Of a DNA stretch of 10,781 bases, positions 6,154 to 10,781 are shown in pieces (the first letter of the stretch is position 1; every line of letters starts with the position of its first letter). Position numbers and translations under genes: made by a program. The notes beneath the pieces are model-generated. The model did not search any database. It was given only the letters and a program-made list of their open reading frames with translations, and was not told the DNA's origin. This DNA is from JBEVNX01 sp040507895 (GTDB lineage: Bacteria; Desulfobacterota; Binatia; JACPRU01), in the NCBI GenBank assembly GCA_040507895.1, contig JBEVNX010000042.1, forward strand, positions 1-10,781, written 5' to 3'.

Positions 6154-7599
6154 ATGGAACGAAGCATGAAGGATTGGAATGAACGGCGCAGGCGCTGGTA
6201 CGCGGTCGGCGCGCTCGCCGTCGCGACGGCCCTGGTGGGGACCGCCGCGCGTGGCAAGGGATCCGCGCCGGTGAGCGATCCGAGCGGCCGCACGTTCGCC
6301 GCGTCGCCGTCGCGACCGGTGTCGTTCAGCGGCACGCTCGACCGCACGGCGGTGATGGTTGGCGGACCTGCGGTGGTGCGCATGGAGCTGGTGATCGGTG
6401 CCGAGGGCGGCATGGCTCATTCGGCGGGGCGCACGCCGACCGACCTCGTCGTCATCCTCGACCGCTCCGGCTCGATGGCGGGCGACAAGATCGAGAACGC
6501 GCGCACCGCGATTCGCGAGCTCGTCTCCCGGCTGGGGCCCGCGGATCGCTTCGCGCTCGTCGACTATTCCAACACCGCGAGCCTGGCGATCGGCCCGGCA
6601 GCGGCCGTCGACTCGGCTCGCGAGAGCTGGATCGCGACGGTGGCGACGATCGTACCGGAGGGCGGCACCAACATGTCGAGCGGCCTCGATCTCGGCCTGG
6701 ACACGATCGACCGGATGCGGGCGTCGGGGCGCACGTCGCGCGCCATCCTCATCTCCGACGGTCTGGCGAACCAGGGCGACTCTACGCCGGAAGGGCTGCT
6801 GCGCCGCGCCGGGCGCGCGGCCCGCGGCGAGTACGTGCTGACGACGGTGGGCGTCGGCGCCGATTTCAACGAGTACCTGATGAGCGCCCTCGCCGACGCC
6901 GGGACCGGTAACTATTACTATCTCAATCGCAGCGACGACCTCGGCAGCGTCTTCGCGCGCGAGTTCGATGCGGCGAGGGAGACGGTCGCCTCCGGTGTCG
7001 AAGTGCAGATCACGCCGGCCGCGGGTGTCGACGTGGTGGATGCCGCCGGCTATCCCCTCGAGCGCAGCCGCGGTGCCGTGGCCTTTCGTCCCGGGTCGCT
7101 CTTCGTCGGCCAGCAGCGGCGAATCTGGGTGACGCTCTCCGTGCCGAACCAGGCCGCCGGCGAGCATCCGCTCGGCCGCTTCGCCCTCTCCTACAGCAGG
7201 GGCGCGGAGCGCTCGACGCTGGCCTTCGCCGATACCCCGCGCGTGGCGAGCGTGGCTCGCGAGGAGGACTTCTACGCCAAGGTCGACGTCCCGGCCTGGA
7301 CCCGCTCGGTGGTCGTCGACGGCTTCAACAAGATGCAGGAGGAGGTCGCCCGCGAGGTGAAAGCCGGCCGGCGTGACGCCGCCATCGAGAAGGTGAAGCA
7401 GTTCCGTGCCGAAACCGAGCCGCTGAACGCCCGGCTGCAGTCTGCGGACGTTCAAAAGAAGCTCGATTCGCTCGGCAAGCTCGAGTCCGACGTCGCCGCG
7501 GTCTTCAGCGGCGAGGACCAGGCCGCGCGCCAAAACGAGCTCAGCAAGGGCCAGAGCGCCGCCGCGCTCGACGAGCGGCGCGCCGGCGCCAAGCGCTGA
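6154..7599 (+). CDS. Secreted VWA-domain (MIDAS) protein
   Basis: A 481-residue protein with an arginine-rich N-terminus (RRRRW, 11-15), a hydrophobic stretch (about 16-32) and a likely signal-peptidase site near TAA-RG, so it should be periplasmic or membrane-anchored. The von Willebrand A domain (about 96-275) has an intact metal-ion-dependent adhesion site: DRSGS (103-107), the threonine in GGTN (T172) and the aspartate in ISDG (D202). Such domains bind protein partners through a bound divalent metal. A beta-rich region (about 280-360) and a charged helical segment (about 385-455) follow; the tail is polar. The start at 6154 is preceded by AGGGGAG (6141-6147, 6-base spacer). A longer reading from 6025 would run through the control region and has no comparable site. 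It is first in an operon with the PspA-like and membrane proteins, 16 bases before the next start. The partner or ligand is unknown. Confidence 0.9.
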   Translation: MERSMKDWNERRRRWYAVGALAVATALVGTAARGKGSAPVSDPSGRTFAASPSRPVSFSGTLDRTAVMVGGPAVVRMELVIGAEGGMAHSAGRTPTDLVVILDRSGSMAGDKIENARTAIRELVSRLGPADRFALVDYSNTASLAIGPAAAVDSARESWIATVATIVPEGGTNMSSGLDLGLDTIDRMRASGRTSRAILISDGLANQGDSTPEGLLRRAGRAARGEYVLTTVGVGADFNEYLMSALADAGTGNYYYLNRSDDLGSVFAREFDAARETVASGVEVQITPAAGVDVVDAAGYPLERSRGAVAFRPGSLFVGQQRRIWVTLSVPNQAAGEHPLGRFALSYSRGAERSTLAFADTPRVASVAREEDFYAKVDVPAWTRSVVVDGFNKMQEEVAREVKAGRRDAAIEKVKQFRAETEPLNARLQSADVQKKLDSLGKLESDVAAVFSGEDQAARQNELSKGQSAAALDERRAGAKR

Positions 7600-7602
7600 G
7601 AA

Positions 7603-7609
7603 AGGGAGG
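7603..7609 (+). promoter_or_regulatory. Ribosome binding site that sets the PspA-like start
   Basis: AGGGAGG directly abuts the ATG at 7610 (zero spacer) but lies 6 bases before the ATG at 7616, so 7616 is the usable start. Confidence 0.8.
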
Positions 7610-7615
7610 ATGCCC

Positions 7616-8161
7616 ATGTCGCTCAAGCTGTTCGATCGCATCGCCACGCTCGTGAAGGCCGACGCCCACGGCGTGGTCGAATCGCTCGAGGATCGGTCTC
7701 TGCTCCTCAAACAGTGCCTGCGCGAGGCGGAGATCGATCTTTCGCGCAAGCGCGCCGAGCTCGAGGCGCTGCACGACGAGGAGAAGCGCCTGCGCGAAAT
7801 GCAGGCGCGGCGCGAGGGGGAGGCGCGCGCGCTCGACGAGGACGTGACGCTGGCCCTCGCCGGCGGCAAGGACGAGCTCGCGCGCTTCGCGATCCGCCGA
7901 TTGTTGCCGCGGCGCAGCGAGGCCAAGGCTGCGAGCGCGCGGTTGCAGGAGCTGGCCGCGCGCAGTCGCACGCTCGCCGAGCGCCTGACCGAGCAGGAAA
8001 GCCAATTCGAGTCGCTGCGCACGCGCGTTCGGGCGGAGCTGGCGCGCGAGCCGGAGCTCGGCTCGCCGTGCGGCTGGCAGGGAGAGCCCGTCGTGGCCGA
8101 TGAAGAAGTCGAGCTCGAGCTGCTGCGCCGCCGGCGGGTCGCCGAAGGAGGTGGATCATGA
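7616..8161 (+). CDS. Short PspA/IM30 (Vipp1)-family protein
   Basis: A 181-residue, almost wholly helical protein with no signal peptide. The N-terminus (MSLKLFDRIATLVKA, 1-15) looks like the amphipathic membrane-binding helix of PspA/IM30. It leads into ALHGVVESLED-type helix 1 (about 17-27 here) and a long charged coiled-coil hairpin (about 30-145). The segment ALAGGKDELARFAI (80-93) matches the family turn where PspA has a GKDDLAR element. These proteins are ESCRT-III relatives that polymerise on the inner membrane and preserve it under stress. E. coli PspA has 222 residues, so this one is short. After about 148 it has a non-helical stretch with a lone Cys-Gly-Trp, then an acidic and a basic patch, in place of the last family helices. 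Its stop overlaps the next start (ATGA). No pspF, pspB or pspC is adjacent. The family call rests on pattern, not a search. Confidence 0.78.
   Translation: MSLKLFDRIATLVKADAHGVVESLEDRSLLLKQCLREAEIDLSRKRAELEALHDEEKRLREMQARREGEARALDEDVTLALAGGKDELARFAIRRLLPRRSEAKAASARLQELAARSRTLAERLTEQESQFESLRTRVRAELAREPELGSPCGWQGEPVVADEEVELELLRRRRVAEGGGS
8145..8151 (+). promoter_or_regulatory. Strong ribosome binding site inside the PspA-like gene's end
   Basis: AAGGAGG, 6 bases before the ATG at 8158. It lies within the upstream coding sequence and supports the overlapping start. Confidence 0.8.
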
Positions 8162-8742
8162 GAACCATCCGCGTGGCGCCTCGCGCCGCGTTCGCCAAGA
8201 GCCTCGGGTTCGCCGCTCTCGCGGCGGGAGCGCTACCTTCCTGGCTGCTGCTCGCGCGACCGATCCTCGGCGCGGACCGCGCGATCGGCGCCTACTTCGT
8301 CCTCGCTGCGGCGGCCTATCTCGGCACGATCGCGCCCGTGCGGGGCCGCGCGCTCGCCGTCGCGGTCGCCGCCACGGCGGTCGGCGGATTCGCGACCCTC
8401 GTCGCTCGCGCGCCCGGCGAGCTGGTTCTCGTCCTCGGCGTGATCGTCGCGGTGGCCCGCAGCGGCTTTCTCTACCGCTGCGCCCCGGCGCGCGGCGTAG
8501 CGATCGAGGCCATCGTCGCCGGTGGCGGCTTGCTGTTCGCTCGCTTCCTGTTCGGGCCTTCCGTTGCGGCGCTCGTCCTGGCCCTATGGGGCTTTTTTCT
8601 CGTGCAGAGCGTCTATTTTCTGCTCGGTGGAAGACACGCGCCGGCCCTCGCCCGGGATCCCGATCCGTTTCAGGACGCCTACGGACGAGCGATCGCGCTA
8701 CTCGATCGCGGGGAAGGGGGCGCGGGGCTTCCCCTCACTTGA
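8158..8742 (+). CDS. Six-helix integral membrane protein of unknown function
   Basis: I do not recognise this 194-residue protein. It has about six hydrophobic segments, near residues 16-34, 42-60, 65-83, 88-102, 113-131 and 135-156, separated by short loops with arginines. A hydrophilic tail of some 38 residues follows, with a DPFQDAYGRAIALLD element (168-182). No catalytic or transport motif is obvious. Its start overlaps the stop of the PspA-like gene by four bases (ATGA) and has a strong ribosome binding site, so the two are probably translationally coupled. It may be the inner-membrane partner of the PspA-like or VWA protein. That is inference from the operon only. Its last 8 bases overlap the end of the convergent dehydrogenase gene. 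Confidence 0.75.
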   Translation: MRTIRVAPRAAFAKSLGFAALAAGALPSWLLLARPILGADRAIGAYFVLAAAAYLGTIAPVRGRALAVAVAATAVGGFATLVARAPGELVLVLGVIVAVARSGFLYRCAPARGVAIEAIVAGGGLLFARFLFGPSVAALVLALWGFFLVQSVYFLLGGRHAPALARDPDPFQDAYGRAIALLDRGEGGAGLPLT

Positions 8743-9604
8743 GCTGGACGCCGAAAAATCGGGCGAAGCGCTCGTTGTATTCTTGATCCGAGAGGTCGCC
8801 GCCCATGTCGATCCACTGCTCGTCGCTGATCTTCGGGCGACCCTGGGTCATGCCGATCGCGTCCTTGCCGACGGGCCAGCGGAGTCGATACTCGTTCGTG
8901 GTGATCGCGGCGAGGATCGCCTCCGCGACCTGGTCGGGCTGCGCGGGGTCGCGGAAGCCCGCAGAGTAGAACTTGCCGTTGCGGCGCATGATCGGCTGAT
9001 AGGGCGAGGTCTTGTCGTAGCGGGTCGTCTCGGTCGAGTTCTCGAAGATGCTCGTCATGACCACGCCGGGCTCGATGTTCACCACGCGGATCCCGAACCG
9101 GCGGACCTCGTGCGCCAGCGCCTCGCCTGCGCATTCGAGCGCGAACTTCGAGGCGGAGTAGGGGATCTGGTTCGGGATCGATACCAGGCCGGCAATCGAG
9201 GTGACGTTGACGATCGCGCCCCGGCATCGCTCGCGCATCGCCGGCAGCACCTTCTGGATGCAGCGAATCGCTCCGAAATAGTTCGTCTCGAACATGCGCC
9301 GGTGCTCGTCATCGGGCGTGAGCTCGAGTGGGGTGGCGCCGCCGATGCCCGCGTTGTTGACCAGCACGTCGACCGGCCCATGGCCGGTGACGAGCTCGAA
9401 GGCCTGGTCCACCGATCGGTCAGACGTGACGTCGAGATCGATCACTTCGAGCGGCAGGTTGGCTTCCGCGGCCGCGTCGCGCAGTGGCCCGGCCTTGCCG
9501 AGGTTCCGCATGCCCGCGAACACCCGGTAGCCGTTGCGCGCGAGGTGGAGGCTGGTGGCGAATCCGATGCCCGTGCTGGTCCCGGTGACGACGGCGATTT
9601 CCAT
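8735..9604 (-). CDS. Short-chain dehydrogenase/reductase (classical SDR)
   Basis: A 289-residue Rossmann-fold oxidoreductase that should oxidise or reduce a hydroxyl/keto group with NAD(P). It shows the cofactor motif TGTSTGIG (7-14), the adenine-ring Asp-Val in DLDV (56-59), NNAG (83-86) and the catalytic set N108, S136 (VTSIAG), Y149 and K153 (YSASK). The PG motif at 179-180 follows. R33 after the second strand (GMRN) suggests NADP preference, which is an inference. A C-terminal extension from about 190 to 289 makes it longer than the 250-residue minimum and probably shapes the substrate pocket. The substrate cannot be named. The start is the ATG at 9604, with AAGGAG 7 bases upstream. A longer GTG reading from 9670 has no such site and would put 22 residues before the first strand. 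The stop falls within the convergent membrane-protein gene. Confidence 0.95.
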   Translation of the reverse strand: MEIAVVTGTSTGIGFATSLHLARNGYRVFAGMRNLGKAGPLRDAAAEANLPLEVIDLDVTSDRSVDQAFELVTGHGPVDVLVNNAGIGGATPLELTPDDEHRRMFETNYFGAIRCIQKVLPAMRERCRGAIVNVTSIAGLVSIPNQIPYSASKFALECAGEALAHEVRRFGIRVVNIEPGVVMTSIFENSTETTRYDKTSPYQPIMRRNGKFYSAGFRDPAQPDQVAEAILAAITTNEYRLRWPVGKDAIGMTQGRPKISDEQWIDMGGDLSDQEYNERFARFFGVQLK

Positions 9605-9611
9605 GTGCGTA

Positions 9612-9617
9612 CTCCTT
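9612..9617 (-). promoter_or_regulatory. Ribosome binding site of the dehydrogenase gene
   Basis: The minus strand reads AAGGAG with a 7-base spacer to the ATG at 9604, which chooses this start over the upstream GTG at 9670. Confidence 0.8.
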
Positions 9618-9637
9618 AGACGGTCATCACCTATCCC

Positions 9638-9654
9638 GAGCGGCTTCGCCGCTC
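9638..9654 (-). terminator. Hairpin after the EEP-family gene (possible terminator)
   Basis: GAGCGGC (9638-9644) and GCCGCTC (9648-9654) form a perfect 7-bp GC-rich stem around a 3-base loop. It lies 38 bases past the stop of the secreted nuclease-like gene and 33 before the dehydrogenase start. No T-run follows, so an intrinsic terminator is possible but not proven. Confidence 0.4.
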
Positions 9655-9692
9655 CAGAGGCCTCGTTCACAGGGCGCCGGAACGGTCGCCGA

Positions 9693-10751
9693 TCACGGCG
9701 CGACGTCGGCCTTCACGCCCGCGTGGTCCGACGGCCAGAGGCCGCCTCGGGTGCGGTCGGCGGGTTGGTCGCCGACGAGACTCGACCGATACGCGTCGCC
9801 GTCGCTGATCATGATGTAGTCGAGGCGTTCGACGAGCGCCGACTCTTCGTTCAGCAGATCCGCATCTTGGCAGCAGGTGTTACCGGGGTCGTTCGGATGC
9901 AATGCAGGCCACGTGTCGGCCAAGCCGCCGAGGGTGGTCAGTATGTCGTACGGGTTCGTGGTGTCGGGATCGTTGGGTGCCGAGTTGAGGTCCCCGACCA
10001 GTACGATCGGCAAGCTCGTCGCCAGTGGGCCCGCCAGCAGCTCCAATGCCTGTAGGCTGCGGAAGGTGTTGGAGAACGCCTCGAGGTGCGTGTTGACGAA
10101 ACGGAAGCTCCGCTTCTTGGCCATGACGTCTACCGCAGTCCAGCCGCGCGTGCTGGTTACAGTGGCGCCGCTCGCGGTCGGCAGCACGAGGTTGTTGACG
10201 AAATTGGCCGACGAATGCGCGTCGACCGTGACCTCGCCGACGCGCCGGACGAGGATCACATCCCGCATCGTCAGCCGCACGTCGAACCCGAGCGTAGTCG
10301 GTGCCTCGAGATCGGCCTCCTGCTGCACGACCACCGCCTGGTAGGGGGAATGGCCGTTGGCGAGCGCACCGAGGAGCAGCGCGAGAAAATCATAGGCGAC
10401 TGCAGTCGCCGGCGTGCCGCCGAGGGCTGGCGGCCCGTCGGGCGGGCCCGTGCGCCACAAGGCCACCTCCTGGAGTCCGATCAGCAGCGGGGCGCCCTGT
10501 TTGATCTCGGCGGCGAGCGCCTTCGCCCGCTCCGGGAAGTTGGTGGCCTGGACCTGCTGCCAGATTGCGCTCGCAGCGGCCGGGAGGTCTTCCTCCGTGA
10601 TCGCCGGCGTGAGGTCTGCCCCGAGATAGAGATTGCGGGTCATGACCTCGACCGGCCGGGGTTTGTCGGCGGCGTCAGCAGAGAGCGGCAGCGCCGCTAC
10701 GAAGACGATCAAACCGAGCAGAAAGACGGAGCGTGCGGACGAGCTGGTCAC
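9693..10751 (-). CDS. Secreted endonuclease/exonuclease/phosphatase (EEP)-fold protein
   Basis: A 352-residue protein with a signal peptide: hydrophobic core at about 9-22 and likely cleavage after ADA (25-27). It should therefore act in the periplasm or outside the cell. The EEP fold (relatives of DNase I, exonuclease III and sphingomyelinase) is shown by TRNL (38-41), the metal-binding glutamate in GLQEV (E95), NTHLEAF (220-226), GDLNS (253-257), LDYIM (310-314) and the terminal SDHAGV (341-346). These provide the two histidines, acidic residues and asparagines of the active site, so it looks active. The substrate could be nucleic acid, a phospholipid or another phosphodiester. A vicinal Cys pair (293-294) lies before LDYIM. 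The start is GTG at 10751, with GGAGG 5 bases upstream. The GTG at 10763 overlaps that site and is less likely. Confidence 0.88.
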   Translation of the reverse strand: MTSSSARSVFLLGLIVFVAALPLSADAADKPRPVEVMTRNLYLGADLTPAITEEDLPAAASAIWQQVQATNFPERAKALAAEIKQGAPLLIGLQEVALWRTGPPDGPPALGGTPATAVAYDFLALLLGALANGHSPYQAVVVQQEADLEAPTTLGFDVRLTMRDVILVRRVGEVTVDAHSSANFVNNLVLPTASGATVTSTRGWTAVDVMAKKRSFRFVNTHLEAFSNTFRSLQALELLAGPLATSLPIVLVGDLNSAPNDPDTTNPYDILTTLGGLADTWPALHPNDPGNTCCQDADLLNEESALVERLDYIMISDGDAYRSSLVGDQPADRTRGGLWPSDHAGVKADVAP

Positions 10752-10756
10752 GGGAT

Positions 10757-10761
10757 CCTCC
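10757..10761 (-). promoter_or_regulatory. Ribosome binding site that sets the EEP gene start
   Basis: The minus strand reads GGAGG-ATCCC-GTG, a 5-base spacer to the GTG at 10751. Confidence 0.7.
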
Positions 10762-10781
10762 ACGGCCTAGAGAAATCGATC

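Noticed and set aside
6064..8022. A 652-codon open frame on the minus strand opposite the VWA and PspA-like genes
   Set aside because: It is antisense to two well-supported genes, shows no domain motif, and is rich in Arg, Ala and His in the way shadow frames of high-GC genes are.
8522..9619. A 365-codon plus-strand frame opposite the dehydrogenase
   Set aside because: It is antisense to a complete SDR with all catalytic residues.
1..10781. CRISPR arrays, tRNA or rRNA genes, insertion sequences, prophage or toxin-antitoxin genes
   Set aside because: I looked and saw no regularly spaced repeats, cloverleaf-like stretch, transposase motif or phage protein anywhere in the window.

Overview
The window is high-GC bacterial DNA, densely coding, with clear Shine-Dalgarno sites and several GTG starts. 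An OmpA-type outer-membrane lipoprotein, a periplasmic-sensor kinase and a PspA/IM30-family protein point to a diderm (Gram-negative) bacterium. The mix of a HelD-type helicase with these genes would fit a deltaproteobacterial, myxobacterial or similar environmental lineage, but nothing in the window fixes the taxon. I see no rRNA, tRNA, CRISPR array, insertion sequence or phage gene, and no gene-free stretch longer than about 170 bases.

Layout. (1) 1-345, minus: N-terminal part of an amidase-signature enzyme, cut by the window edge. (2) 471-2576, plus: a HelD/UvrD-like superfamily 1 helicase, divergent from the amidase across a 125-base region that holds a small hairpin and a possible promoter. 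(3) 2727-3329, plus: an OmpA-family lipoprotein. (4) 3330-3456: a convergent intergenic region almost filled by a long inverted repeat with 18-bp perfect arms. (5) 5988-3457, minus: an OmpR-type response regulator and, 3 bases later, a histidine kinase with a large periplasmic sensor. (6) 5989-6153: a divergent control region carrying two tandem 11-bp repeats. (7) 6154-8742, plus: a tight three-gene operon for a secreted VWA-domain protein, a short PspA/IM30-like protein and a six-helix membrane protein. (8) 9604-8735, minus: a short-chain dehydrogenase whose 3' end overlaps the membrane protein gene. (9) 10751-9693, minus: a secreted endonuclease/exonuclease/phosphatase-fold protein.

The most coherent unit is 3457-8742. 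A two-component pair lies back to back with a VWA / PspA-like / membrane-protein operon, and the shared control region has a tandem repeat of the spacing that OmpR/PhoB-type regulators bind. My reading, which is inference, is an envelope-stress or membrane-maintenance system. The kinase senses a periplasmic signal, and the regulator controls its own genes and the effector operon. A periplasmic metal-dependent adhesion (VWA) protein then works with a membrane-remodelling PspA homologue and its membrane partner. The flanking genes look like ordinary housekeeping or accessory functions with no visible link to this unit.
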